Shown: positions 12,001-20,956 of the stretch, one piece after another
Position numbering within the stretch: position 1 is the first letter of the stretch
How the letters are laid out: each line of letters starts with the position of its first letter
Source: Tubiluchus corallicola
Taxonomy: Eukaryota; Priapulida; Priapulimorpha; Priapulimorphida; Tubiluchidae
Length of the DNA: 64,000 bases
Assembly (NCBI GenBank): GCA_030141605.1
Contig: JAQGDQ010000162.1
Coordinates: 124,001 to 188,000, forward strand
Direction: 5' to 3'
Made by a program: the position numbers and the translations under genes
The notes under the pieces: model-generated
What the model was told of the DNA's origin: nothing
The model's input: the letters and a program-made list of their open reading frames with translations, nothing else
Databases searched by the model: none

Positions 12001-15000
12001 CTCATTAGTGCCTGAAGTTGAATTCATGATTCTTTGCACTTTTGAAAACAATGTTTTGGTTTAGTTTCTGTAGCCAGTAGCCAACCCGAAAACGCTTCAG
12101 CATAAGAAAGTGGTGCAATTACCACCATCATAGTCCTAACACAACACTGATTCTGATTGATTCAGTAAAAGAACAAGGTAACCATAGTACATGAGAGTAG
12201 TGTGTTTATTACGTGTGTTCTCTAGATGTCAAGCAGCCTGCTGAACTTCCAATGCAACAGAAGTGTAACATGCAAGCGAAAGTAGTACAAATATACAAAC
12301 ACTTCAACAATTAGACACAGGCAGTATGATTTTCACACCTACGTGAACTCGATATGTATCATATCTTTTGTTACCAAAAAATCTTGTATTTCCATAACAG
12401 AAGTTATTACATTTGCATTTATTATATTTATTGATGATCAAAGGACTGGTATACTTCAAAATTATTTGGTAGTTTATGGGCAGTTGCGCCATCCGTGAGC
12501 GTTAAAGGACAAGAAAATGGCCAGCCAAAGTAAGCCTCAGAAAATTCGCAATAAATAATTATATGACCTAAGTATAGTCTTAAGCGAATGAAGTACTGAC
12601 GTTTTTGCATTTACTGCAATTTTTGTAAAATATTTCAACCGCTGCCGTAAACGTTGGCACAGACATGTTTCATTTAGTCCGCCAATTGAAAAGCCAACAG
12701 GTGACTGATCACGTGGCATGACATCACTTGAACACAGTCGCAGTGAGTTCTGAGCACGAGCGCTTAAGATTGCCTCTAACCGTTATAGTTCTTTAGCGAA
12801 AATTTCTGAGACTTGCTTTAACTAGGCCTTTTCTTGTCCTTCAGTGTGCAATTTCGCCGTCAAGCCGTTATTTCTCAGAAACAGCAGTGATACGTAAAAA
12901 ATACCTAAATCTTGAAATGCAGCCCATTTTTACTGATTTGCAACTTTTGAATTTTGGGTAGGCAGCAGGTAGTGCAATGTGCAAAGTCAAGCATGGGCTA
13001 TTGTCGCATGAATGTAGAGTAATCAATGTAAAAGCATTCAGTTGCGTTCCCCACCCAAAGATCAATAATGCTTAGCCTAGCAAGTGGGCTCACTAAGTTG
13101 CCCTGCAGGACAAAAATCAATAACGTCTGGCTGTGTAAAGCTTAAATTTGAAACTTAGAAGTTCTTTCTTGCATAAATGTATCTTTGCTGGTTGAATCCC
13201 TTGTGGAATTTTATTTATTCTCCTTTTTTTCTTTCTTTGCTTGTTTTCTAGATAAAAAAATCAATTGTTTCTTGCATAGACTCTTTCTTCTTTTCTGCTA
13301 AAACCATTAGCAACATCATGTAAACCACTGTAAACCATCAACACTATAAACCATTAGCAACATCATGTCTCACTTCTCAACTTTGACTTTGCTTACCATT
13401 CATTTTATTAATGTTGGTAACACATTGCTCCTGCTGGTTCACAAGATCCATTTCTAGAATGTTGGAAAGTTATGCATTTCCAATAAAAGATGCTGCTCAG
13501 TTACGTGCTATTAACATTATTTACCGATAATTGTTGTGGAAACAAGATTTTCTTGAAAGCCAATTTAAAGTCTGTACTAGAAAATGCATATATGATTGGA
13601 TTAATAGCACTGTTGATTATACCTAGTGCAAACAAAACCTGGGACGTTTCATATTTCTGTTTACAAAACGACAAATAAGTAAGCATGTCATGCATATATG
13701 TTGGACCTAAGCATACTAGAAAAGTAAAGGTAATAATGGCTATAGTTTTTGTTGCTTTCATTTGCATCACATTTGTATGACTTCCTTGGCCTTGATTATG
13801 TATCTGTAACACCTGCCTTCTTGCAGTTCTCCAAATTAGGGCATATAATATAACAATCGTGGAAATTGGTAAATGAAATGCTATAATGCTATCAAGAATC
13901 AATAAACTTTGTGCTTTAAAAAAGTTTCCAGAAATGAAAATAAATGGCTCAATAATTGCGAAAACCCATGTAATACAAAGTGCTGCAAGAATGACTTCTT
14001 TTCTTATGAAGATGTGATACTTCAATGGATAAACAACAGCGATATATCTTTCAGCTGCTATCAGACACAGGTGAAAAGCACTTGCATTTATCATTCCATA
14101 CTGAAATGTGTACTCCATAAGCATAAACACCCAGTTTGATCTCATAGGCAAATACACTAACTGTGTTATTTCTAATGGCGCTGTTAAGCCAACAAGTAAA
14201 TCAGTTACTGCTAGTGATGCTATGAGAACATTTGTTTTAGTTTGTAAACACGGAGTTTTACAAATGGCTGTCAGAACCAACAAGTTTCCTGTAACTATAG
14301 CAGTTCCTGATAACAGAAACAGAATTACTGCTACCACTTTCATAGGCTTACCCGAAAAAGCAGTGTCTGTTTCAGTTATATTCACAGTGCCAAAAGCATC
14401 TGAACTCGAATTCATCATTTGCAGTAATTGCTGCATTGCGTTTTGGAAAGTCAAAACTGTATGCGATTTGCCATGAAGTTCTGTCATTGACTTTAAACCT
14501 TACAATTTCCCAAACAGTCACAGTCGCAAGAGAAGTTTTATTCTTAGGACAAACGTAGTCAGGAAACACTTTGGCATAGTAAAATGCTGTTCGAAGCACA
14601 AGCAGTATACGGAAGTACCACAGTCGCCTACCTCACATAAACTGTTATTCAGATTTAAAAATAGTGTAACTATAATTCATGATAACAGTGTTTCTTCTGC
14701 ATATATTGTGTGCATTTTGTAGATGCGAAGCTGTCTGCTGAACAAACCTAACACAATTTAAGTGCAGCTTGCAAGCTGTGCAAGCTTACTGTGCCAGTAT
14801 GTAAGGCTACGCAAACATTTAAGCGCCCACAGACAATGTGATTGTCACATCTATGTAACCTAAACCGATTATTAAATCATGATTTGATAGCATAGTAATT
14901 ACATTTGTTTACTGATCATTAAGGAACTGGTAGTCTTTCAAATTTAATTACAAACCTTCTGAAGTAAGCTCGCTTCAAAACTGCAGAGAGGGAATTCTAT

Positions 15001-18000
15001 CAGTTCATTTCTTTCAAGTTTTCTGCTGTTGCTCAGCTGTTTGTTTCATTTCAAACTTAATTCTCGCTCGTATGCTCCATTATAAGCTTGTTGCTCAATT
15101 GCGTAGTGTCTTATAAGCTTGCTATGTACACCACAAATAGTAAGACAGTTACCAGTATAGGTTTATGTAAAAAAGCAGCCATCAGATAAAACATTCAAAT
15201 CAATTTGATACGATGTTAAGTCGTTTACTTTTTATCATCTGTTTTGCCACTCTGAAAGTAGTCTCCTTACTTTCTGACATCCACCTAAAACGGAATACCA
15301 CAAATCAAATTCTGGACCAACATTTATTGTGGTGTCTGTGTACTCTGTTTTTTTTTAATTTTCCTTATAGTCAACATTGTGTTCTTGTTCCAGTTGCTTG
15401 CAAATAATTTTTTTTAACGGAAGAATGTTAAGTGTTCGTTGCCAAAGACGCACTTTTCCTTTCGAGCTCACAGTTATATTCACATTAGCAAGCTCATTAG
15501 TGCCTGAAGTTGAATTCATGATTCTTTGCACTTTTGAAAACAATGTTTTGGTTTAGTTTCTGTAGCCAGTAACCAACCCGAAAACGCTTCAGCATAAGAA
15601 AGTGGTGCAATTACCACCATCATAGTCCTAACACAACACTACTTCTGATTGACTCAGTAAAAGAACAAGGTAACCATAGTACATGAGAGTAGTGTGTTTA
15701 TTACGTGTGTTCTCTAGATGTCAAGCAGCCTGCTGAACTTCCAATGCAACAGAAGTGTAACATGCAAGCGAAAGTAGTACAAATATACAAACACTTCAAC
15801 AATTAGACACAGGCAGTATGATTTTCACACCTACGTAAACTCGATATGTATCATATCTTTTGTTACCAAAAAATCTTGTATTTCCATAACAGAAGTTATT
15901 ACATTTGCATTTATTATATTTATTGATGATCAAAGGACTGGTATACTTCAAAATTATTTGGTAGTTTATGGGCAGTTGCACCATCCGTGAGGACAAGAAA
16001 ATGGCCAACCAAAGTAAGCCTCAGAAAATTCGCAATAAATAATTATATCACCTAAGTATAGTCTTAAGCGAATGAAGTACTGACGTTTTCGCATTTACTG
16101 CAATTTTTGTAAAATATTTCAACCGCTGCAGTAAACGTTGGCACAGACATGTTTCATTTAGTCTGCCAATTGAAAAGCCAACAGGTGACTGATCACGTGG
16201 CATGACATCACTTGAACACAGTCGCAGTGAGTTCTGAGCACGTGTACTATAAAGATTTGTGTTGTGGTTCTGTGATGCCATCTAATGTCGCGCCGCCGTG
16301 ACAGTCTCGTGGGAGTATTTAAAATCAAAACAAACAGGAAATTCTTTTAACACGAATATGATAAACGCTTAAGATTGCCACTAACCGTTATAATTCTTTA
16401 GCGAAAATTTTCTCAGACTGCTTTAACTAGGCCTTTTCTTGTCCTTTAATGTGGAATTTGGCCGTCAAGCCGTTATTTCTCAGAAACAGCAATGATACGT
16501 AAAAAATACCTAAATCTTGAAATGCAGCCCATTTTTACTGATTTGTAACTTTTGAATTTTGGGTAGGCAGCAGGTTGCCTTGGTCATAGTATTGTTTCAT
16601 CTCTTTGCTCATCTTGGTTGCCAGGTATAATAATAATACTTGGGTGATACCTGACTTGTTATCTAAACGTCCCTGATTCAAATGCACCTCACTCTCGACT
16701 TTTTCACTTTTCCTTTTGGTCAAATTTGTTCTTAAGCCTGTAAACAGTTCTGTGACCTGGGTCAAGCGGGTTCTTTCCAGGGAATTCAAGCAAAAGTTGT
16801 CTGAGTTTTTAAAGTCAAGCTAAGTCTCTGTCAGTACAATATGCATTGATTTTTTTGGTTCTGTGCACAGAATAACTGATGCTGTTACATGATTATAATA
16901 ACAATATATACTTTAGCTATTCATTGGGGTTTCACTACTATTGGGGAACTTCTTAATGCTTTACGAGTTGTGTACAATCTAGGTTAACCACATAAACTTG
17001 CATATAGAAATACCTGCCACTGTAGCAAGGCATGAATCCTGGAACACACTTGTGGTTAAAAGGTCTAAACCACTGACTCTTGGGACTCCATTTGGGAGTA
17101 CTTGGCTGTTTGGCACATTGCATGCTAGTGAAACTTGGACAAAACGTTCCACCTATGTTCAGAGAGGCTTTTGAAACCAGCTTATGACAGCTTAACCTAC
17201 ACTTGAGCATTGTAGTTCTTGTGCGGATATTAGGAACTAAACATAACTGATTTTGTACAAAGCAAAAATGTAACCAAAAGTGATTGGCAGTCTACTTAAA
17301 CTCAATTCAATGGTGGTTTCACTGATTAATGTGAATTTTTTTCATTTCAGACGCCAGTCAGCACATTTACAAGTCACAGAGAATCAGTGTCCACATTAGT
17401 GTGGCTTGGACAGAGGGACCTATGCACAGCATCCTGGGATCATTCCATGAAAGTGTGGGATGTTGAAACTGGAGCTGAGAAAATTAAACTTGTAAGCTGG
17501 ATACAGTACATCTTATGACATTGTCATTTGCTGCTGTCGTGGAAAAGGATTTCAATTGTTCAGCTGTATAAAAGTTTTAGTCAGAAGCAAGGTGAATAAA
17601 CTGGCCTAATGATCATACCAGTGCCTTGATGTTGACCAACATGATATTAGAATTAAATATACAAGCATCGTACAACAGAACAATTCATTTTGTATTCTAC
17701 AAAAGTTACAACTTATGCAAGTTATCTGAAGTTTTAGTAGGAAAGTTTTAGTAGTAGTTACTCGGTGTGCTAAAATTGCTTTTATTTCTTCTAGTGAGCA
17801 GCTGAAACTGCAAATTATATTGCCACAAAGTAACACTATTTTTCACTCTGTCTTTTGTAATTTTCTTGCATTATTGCAAAAGAATTCAAAACTTGTGTGC
17901 TTTTTGCCTGCAATTGCTTCTTCCGTGTTTGCTTGTGGAGACCATCAATTGAGATAAATGAAATATTTTGGGGGTGTACAATATCATGTGTTTTTCAATG

Positions 18001-19460
18001 TGTTTTTTCGTTGTGTGCATGAAAGGTAAAGGATCAAATGGCAGTGTAATTATGTCAAGGTGCAATTCGTGTGGAGGAAGAGCTGAAATGAAAAAATAAT
18101 AAATGAATTTTCCACTGCTTTTATTGACAATATGATGCTAAGCTTGAGTTGTAAGTGTCTCATTTGTATTTAGTTGGTTAGATAATTTTAACAGTCAAAA
18201 CTTTTTTTGTAATATCTGTAAAGTCCCTGCCAAACTGTTTTAACTTGTTTTAATGTAAAACTTTCATATAATTTAATTGTTGTGCTGCAAAAGATGCTAA
18301 AAAGTATATAACGTGTGTTCATTTACATTTCTGCTCTTTACAGAATGGAGCTAAGGTATTTCTTAATGTGTCCTCATTACCGGAAACTCAGCTTATCTTG
18401 TCCGGATCTGCTGACCGGCATGTACGACTGTGGGACCTTCGTGTTCCTGGTGAGTAGGTCTACTTATTTAAGGAGCTGAGCTCTGTCAATAGCAAGAGTT
18501 GAAGTATTTTCAATCTACATTATTTTTAACGAGTGTTACAGCTGAGTTGTCAGGATGAATTCTTGGCTGGCACAAGTTAAGTAATGTCAAGCTTGGTTGC
18601 ACAATGAATAGGTGAAGTTCTGGAAAACTAATTCCCCACCCTTTCGCAACCATTCAACATTAACAGTAGGCGGCACCACAGATTTAGACGTGCCCCTCCC
18701 CCTAGGCGACATTGGGTGTATCTAAATCTGTACTCTGTTTGGTAATTGTTGCTTTGTGGCTTGCACTGAGTGGCAAACATTGTAAAAAAATCTCAAGGCT
18801 GTAAAACTACAAAACACTATGATCTTGAGCTATTGACTTTCATTCACATTTGTTTACTCACATTCCGATGTTCATGTTGCAATTGCTATAACATCATTTG
18901 TTAAAAATATTTTTAAATGTCAATGTTGATAAATTTGGTCGACAGATGGCAGCAGCGTGAAGAGTATATACACCTCTCATAATGGCTGGGTATCCTGCGT
19001 AGATTGGAGTCCTGATGATGATAATCATTTCATGTCTGGATCCTATGATCAGCTGATAAAGCTTTGGGACTTGAGGAGGTACTTAGCACTGATTTTTGTT
19101 GATTTATGCATCTGCTTGACGTCTTTGCGTATAGGACAGTGACAGCTTTCATGGCAAGTAGTTAAACTGCATGTTTATTAGTCTCAAAACAATATGTACA
19201 AATCAGTGAAACTGAAATATTGAGTAGATCTGTAGACTATTGCTGCAGTGCTAATCAGATTAGCTGACTATGATTAAGCACTTTTTACCTCCAAAATAAG
19301 ACAGTCTTCTTTTTGCAGTCCTAAAGTTCCATTGTACAACATGACGGGTCATGAAGAGAAAATCCTGTGTTGTGATTGGACAGTTCCTGACTGCGTCGTG
19401 AGTGGTGGCGCTGATGCGTCTGTGAAGATATTCCAAGCATCTGCAAAAATCTCGTCATGA
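1..19460 (+). CDS. WDR12: WDR12, ribosome biogenesis WD40 protein (5'-partial)
   Basis: WDR12 forms the PeBoW complex with PES1 and BOP1 and acts in the nucleolus in 27S/32S pre-rRNA processing and 60S maturation (family knowledge). Eight exons join in frame: 1-15, 877-992, 3344-3544, 5763-5833, 17351-17491, 18344-18449, 18946-19078 and 19319-19460 (TGA stop). They give about 307 residues, matching human WDR12 from about residue 110 to the end. WD motifs are visible: [78 protein letters not shown] and a final [10 protein letters not shown] blade. The charged linker after the third of these (exon 5763-5833, ERKKTKG) matches the basic insert of the family. The N-terminal NLE domain lies upstream of the window. 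Introns carry a minisatellite (993-3343) and three antisense GPCR genes (5834-17350). I am very sure of the identity; the 15 bp first exon fragment rests on frame alone. Confidence 0.95.
168..384 (+). repeat. Dispersed repeat, copy 1 (inverted copy near 33.4 kb)
   Basis: This stretch of a WDR12 intron, with blocks such as AAATCACTCTATG, CATAATTAAGTAAA, CTTTGCTTTACC and TTTAACCTTTGACC, occurs in reverse complement at 33334-33543. The order and spacing are the same, with scattered substitutions. A shorter direct piece lies near 33648-33715. Its ends and class were not resolved; a MITE or SINE is likely. Confidence 0.7.
1226..3310. repeat. 23 bp minisatellite in a WDR12 intron
   Basis: About 2.1 kb of direct repeats with the unit TTTCTGATGGTTATTAGTAA plus three variable bases (ATG, AAG or AGG class), roughly 90 copies. 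The 5' part (about 1290-1600) is dominated by a TTTGTGACGG variant; the rest is mostly TTTCTGATGG. Short or damaged units cluster near 2620-2760. Near the 3' end a six-unit block starting with a GATGTCAG variant is repeated twice (about 3012-3290), indicating local higher-order amplification. There is no spacer diversity, so it is not a CRISPR. It fills almost the whole intron between exons 877-992 and 3344-3544. Confidence 0.97.
3778..3890 (+). repeat. Degenerate TTAGGG (telomere-like) repeats in an intron
   Basis: Two or three perfect TTAGGG units are followed by decayed variants (TTAGGA, TTGGGA, TTGGATTA, TTGGGTT) over about 110 bp. This is the animal telomere motif embedded inside a gene, so it is an interstitial relic or a simple-repeat expansion, not a chromosome end. 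Confidence 0.75.
4613..4678 (+). repeat. 33 bp perfect tandem duplication
   Basis: Two adjacent identical units begin GAGTACAAGAGTTGTG and end GTGAATTGAT. They lie in a WDR12 intron and have no coding content. Confidence 0.85.
5278..5713 (+). mobile_element. TTAA-type MITE-like repeat, copy 1 (WDR12 intron)
   Basis: It begins TTAAAGGAGG and shares an ordered set of blocks with 35304-35745 and 42485-42925: CTTACCTGTTTGAAGG, TAATTAGAAAAGA, CTGGTAAAATG, GGGAATTTAAATTTAC and AACACAAGCTCTGTATGC. A TTAAAGGRR start is typical of T2/Kolobok MITEs (family knowledge). The right end is not clearly defined here. It stops about 50 bp upstream of WDR12 exon 5763-5833. Confidence 0.65.
6505..7006 (+). mobile_element. 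TTAA-type (T2/Kolobok-like) MITE, diverged copy
   Basis: The left end, TTAAAAGAAGACAGG, and the right end, near GGTTTTGCTTTGAA, are diverged forms of the better preserved copies at 44087-44430 and 55768-56385. Shared internal blocks include GATGACATCACAA, GAGCGTGTT and TTCAGTGTGTTGTAC. Confidence 0.6.
7748..7999. repeat. Degenerate ~30 bp tandem repeat 3' of GPCR gene 1
   Basis: Poorly conserved units of about 30 bp around a consensus like TTTCAAGAATGTTGGTCAC then TTGTGTGCTCCA recur five or six times just downstream of the first GPCR stop codon (the gene is on the minus strand). Similar phrases occur 3' of the other two GPCR genes (about 9895-10040 and 13405-13500), so the repeat belonged to the ancestral GPCR locus. 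Confidence 0.55.
8039..8944 (-). CDS. Rhodopsin-class GPCR 1, single exon, nested in WDR12 intron
   Basis: About 301 residues with seven hydrophobic segments. It shows TM1 GN, TM2 [10 protein letters not shown] (D2.50), TM3 ERY, a TM4 Trp, TM5 Pro and TM7 [11 protein letters not shown] followed by a basic helix-8-like tail, so it is a rhodopsin-class G-protein-coupled receptor at the plasma membrane. Three features are atypical. Position 3.25 is Met, and the second extracellular loop has no Cys, so the usual disulfide is absent. The TM6 CWxP motif reads CLSP. An acidic residue sits at 3.28. Loss of that disulfide and the INPIIYAF tail recall the melanocortin/EDG/cannabinoid/adenosine group, but I cannot assign a ligand. 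The frame is open upstream to 9022; I chose the Met at 8944 because the following residues (NVTEIET...SGK) align with the N-termini of the two paralogues. It lies antisense to WDR12. Confidence 0.9.
   Translation of the reverse strand: MKMNLNEFATMNVTEIETASSGKLVILIAILLFTLSGVAIVIGNSLVLIAICKTRCLQTKTNVLIASLAVTDLLVGLAAPVEITELVYLPMRSSWVFMLVDHTLQYGMINASAFHLCLIAAERYVAVVHPLRYHTIVSKEAIVAALCITWISGLTEAVIFSILSIIHNTQGLLILVIILVFYLPTAVILVLYTLIWRTARRQVIQIHSQGQGRQANMMQMKATKTLAIVTFTFLACLSPGYLHDTFIYLSLHKRKYETSQVLYALGIINSAINPIIYAFSSTDFKMAFKKILFMRPVLGNA
10060..10947 (-). CDS. Rhodopsin-class GPCR 2, single exon, recent paralogue of GPCR 3
   Basis: 295 residues with seven membrane segments, TM2 [12 protein letters not shown]3 ERY, TM7 [11 protein letters not shown] and two N-terminal glycosylation sites (MMNSS, NIT). 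As in GPCR 1, position 3.25 is Met, loop 2 lacks Cys and the TM6 motif is CLGP instead of CWxP. An acidic residue (E3.28) is kept. It is about 97% identical to GPCR 3 by eye. Two C-to-T changes make stops relative to GPCR 3: one in the upstream frame, which fixes the start at MMNSSSD, and one (CAA to TAA) that ends the protein at KKILFPQ, about 10 residues early. The receptor core is intact. It lies in the WDR12 intron, antisense to it. Ligand unknown. Confidence 0.9.
   Translation of the reverse strand: MMNSSSDAFGTVNITETDTAFSGKPMKVVAVILFLLSGTAIVTGNLLVLTAICKTPCLQTKTNVLIASLAVTDLLVGLTAPLEITRLVYLPMRSNWVFMLMEYTFQYGMINASAFHLCLIAAERYIAVVYPLRYHIFTRKEVILAALCITWVFALIEPFIFVSGNFFKAQRLLILDSIIAFHLPISTIVILYALIWRTARRQVLQIHNQGQGSHTNVMQMKATKTIAIITFTFLVCLGPVYMHDMLTYLSFCKQKYETTQVLFALGIINSAINPIIYAFSSTDFKMAFKKILFPQ
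11940..12027 (-). pseudogene. Relic of a GPCR N-terminus (unit 1)
   Basis: A short minus-strand reading frame starts [19 protein letters not shown] and then KGK. This resembles the GPCR N-termini ([18 protein letters not shown], then SGK) in length, glycosylation sites and order. The homology then stops and no transmembrane segment follows. It is probably the truncated head of a fourth receptor copy, and is duplicated at 15430-15519. Confidence 0.45.
13501..14418 (-). CDS. Rhodopsin-class GPCR 3, single exon
   Basis: About 305 residues from MMNSSSD. The frame is open to 14487, but the equivalent upstream codons in GPCR 2 contain a stop, so the inner start is preferred. Seven membrane segments carry GN (TM1), LAVTDLLVG (TM2), AERYIAVV (TM3), FLVCLGP (TM6, no Trp) and [11 protein letters not shown] (TM7). 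Position 3.25 is Met and loop 2 has no Cys, so the canonical disulfide is missing. Differences from GPCR 2 lie mainly at the outer end of TM2 (R/Q), in intracellular loop 2 (LRYHIFT versus LKYHIFI), in TM4/loop 2 and in the C-tail, which here continues [10 protein letters not shown]. It is probably a membrane receptor of unknown ligand, antisense inside the WDR12 intron. Confidence 0.9.
   Translation of the reverse strand: MMNSSSDAFGTVNITETDTAFSGKPMKVVAVILFLLSGTAIVTGNLLVLTAICKTPCLQTKTNVLIASLAVTDLLVGLTAPLEITQLVYLPMRSNWVFMLMEYTFQYGMINASAFHLCLIAAERYIAVVYPLKYHIFIRKEVILAALCITWVFAIIEPFIFISGNFFKAQSLLILDSIIAFHLPISTIVILYALIWRTARRQVLQIHNQGQGSHTNVMQMKATKTIAIITFTFLVCLGPTYMHDMLTYLSFCKQKYETSQVLFALGIINSAINPIIYAFSSTDFKLAFKKILFPQQLSVNNVNST
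15430..15519 (-). pseudogene. Relic of a GPCR N-terminus (unit 2)
   Basis: Duplicate of the fragment at 11940-12027. It reads [19 protein letters not shown] and then KGK before losing similarity to the receptors. No membrane segments follow. Confidence 0.45.
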
Positions 19461-19507
19461 CGACAGACGACACAGCATCACGTCATAATTTGAAAAAACA
19501 AACTTGT

Positions 19508-19513
19508 AATAAA
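19508..19513 (+). promoter_or_regulatory. WDR12 polyadenylation signal
   Basis: An AATAAA hexamer lies 48 bp after the WDR12 stop codon, on the same strand. It is the first canonical signal downstream and suggests a very short 3' UTR. Confidence 0.6.
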
Positions 19514-20182
19514 ATATGCAAGTTTGTGACAGCTTGAGGACATCATTTATTACTGCATCCTTAGATCAATGATGAAGTTGACAGACAAAACATCGGTGTG
19601 AACAGAATGAAAACTACATTTCATGAAAAATTAAAAGAAGCCAAAATGATGCGACTTTTTTGCAAGCAGCTGTGGCAGCATTCATCAGTGCAAAGATGTT
19701 GACTTCAAAATTACAAATTATAAACAGAATGTAATAATTTTTTACATGATTCTAGTAAAATGTTACGGTACACCAGCTTGAATATTAAGCTAACTAACCA
19801 GATTGGAGTGCAACTGTGCAAGCAGTAGCAAATAGACTAACATGTTGTTTAATTTTACAGTTTTACCGCAAAGTGGCTTTTGTGGTTTAAGATACAACTG
19901 TAAATGAAAATCAATATAGACTTTCATGGACTTTAAGTGGCTTGCGAGCGTTGTGTGTTATACTTTCAACATAGTCCATGTTACTGTTATTCAGTTTCTG
20001 TTAACAACTGGAGGTGTTGTGTATGATTGACCTACAAAAAAAGATCCTCCTTTGAACATATTTTGGGCCTGTAACTTTCGGCTTAATAAAATTTTGCTAA
20101 ATATACTCTTATACTGTAGCTATTGCATTTGTAAATCGTATCACAAATCGGGCGCGAAAAACTATTTATGGTGAGCTTAGAT

Positions 20183-20956
20183 ACCAGCCACATGTAATGA
20201 TATCAAGTTTTCAGGCGATTTCGAAGACCTACCTACTCTGCGTTGTAATGGTAATATCATATGCCCCACCACCTACCTGCCCCCTATGTAGGGAGTAGGG
20301 ATATTTCCTTACTTAACCCTATATTGACATCACACCAATTCTAACTTTTTGTACGTTTTATTCTTCCTCCTCCCAAGGACAGGCGACAACAGCACTTGTG
20401 TTAATTAGTGGGAAACCATCAGTGGATTGTACTGGCATCGGCGGTGGCAGCATCAATTCACTGAACTCATTCTCATCGACCCATTCTGCAGATTCCTCAT
20501 CCTCATGACTGATTATAACCTGCCATATAACTGCACGTGTGGAAAAGCTTGAAGTTGAAAAAAGCTTGCAGTCAAATAACATTATCATAACTACCCCTTA
20601 TATTGATACTGATATCACACCGATGTAGCTTTTTACATGTACATTTTATTCTTCCTCCTCCCCAACAGCATCACTTGTGTTAATTAACAGAAAGTCATCA
20701 GTGGATTCTACTGGCAGCAGTGGTAGAGATGGTGGCAGCCCGAATTCACTGAACTCATTCTTGTCGACCCAGATCCTTCTCCTCACAGCCGATTACTACC
20801 AGCCATTCCTTGCTCAGCTTGAAGTCGAATAAAGTGTGAAGTCAGAATAACGATATCTTGACTAAATCAACTGCCTACCTTGCATTATAAAAGCATTATC
20901 ACGTCTCCTGCTGCCTGCCTACCCAAAACTTGATATTGTTATATGTGGATGGCCCC
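20183..20956 (-). mobile_element. DNA transposon fragment with a coding-like acidic tail, composite
   Basis: The right end, ATATGTGGATGGCCCC, matches the terminal repeat of the copy at 62691-63130; the left end (CAGCCACATGTAATG) is decayed. Inside, on the minus strand, two successive versions of the same protein tail occur (about 20340-20590 and 20640-20830). They share ESAEWVDENEFSEL or a frameshifted equivalent, then LPPP, then TDxFPLINTS, and end in EEEE and a stop that overlaps AATAAA. This looks like the 3' end of a transposase gene captured in a non-autonomous element. The superfamily is not certain. Confidence 0.6.

Larger units (their letters stand above)
9501..12970. repeat. Tandem segmental duplication, unit 1 (contains GPCR 2)
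   Basis: About 3.47 kb that is nearly identical to 12971-16575, including GPCR 2, its upstream region and a relic of a further GPCR N-terminus. The sequence TAGGCAGC(A/G)GG occurs at the left edge (9501), at the junction (12959) and at the right edge (16564), which suggests unequal exchange at a short homology. The units differ by scattered substitutions and a few indels: about 120 bp extra near 16240-16365, and extra sequence near 13320, in unit 2. Confidence 0.93.
12971..16575. repeat. Tandem segmental duplication, unit 2 (contains GPCR 3)
   Basis: Second copy of the unit at 9501-12970, about 3.6 kb. It begins with a 10 bp linker followed by GCAAAGTCAAGCATGGG, and ends at TAGGCAGCAGGT. The high identity in non-coding DNA indicates a recent event. 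Confidence 0.93.

Noticed and set aside
10637-14476. + strand frames of about 122 codons across the GPCR genes
   Set aside because: Mirror frames of the receptors; identical in both copies only because of the duplication.
16535-17210. Two minus-strand frames of about 85 codons (16535-16789 and 16953-17210)
   Set aside because: Composition is moderately protein-like, but there is no known domain, conserved copy or splice partner; not enough to call.
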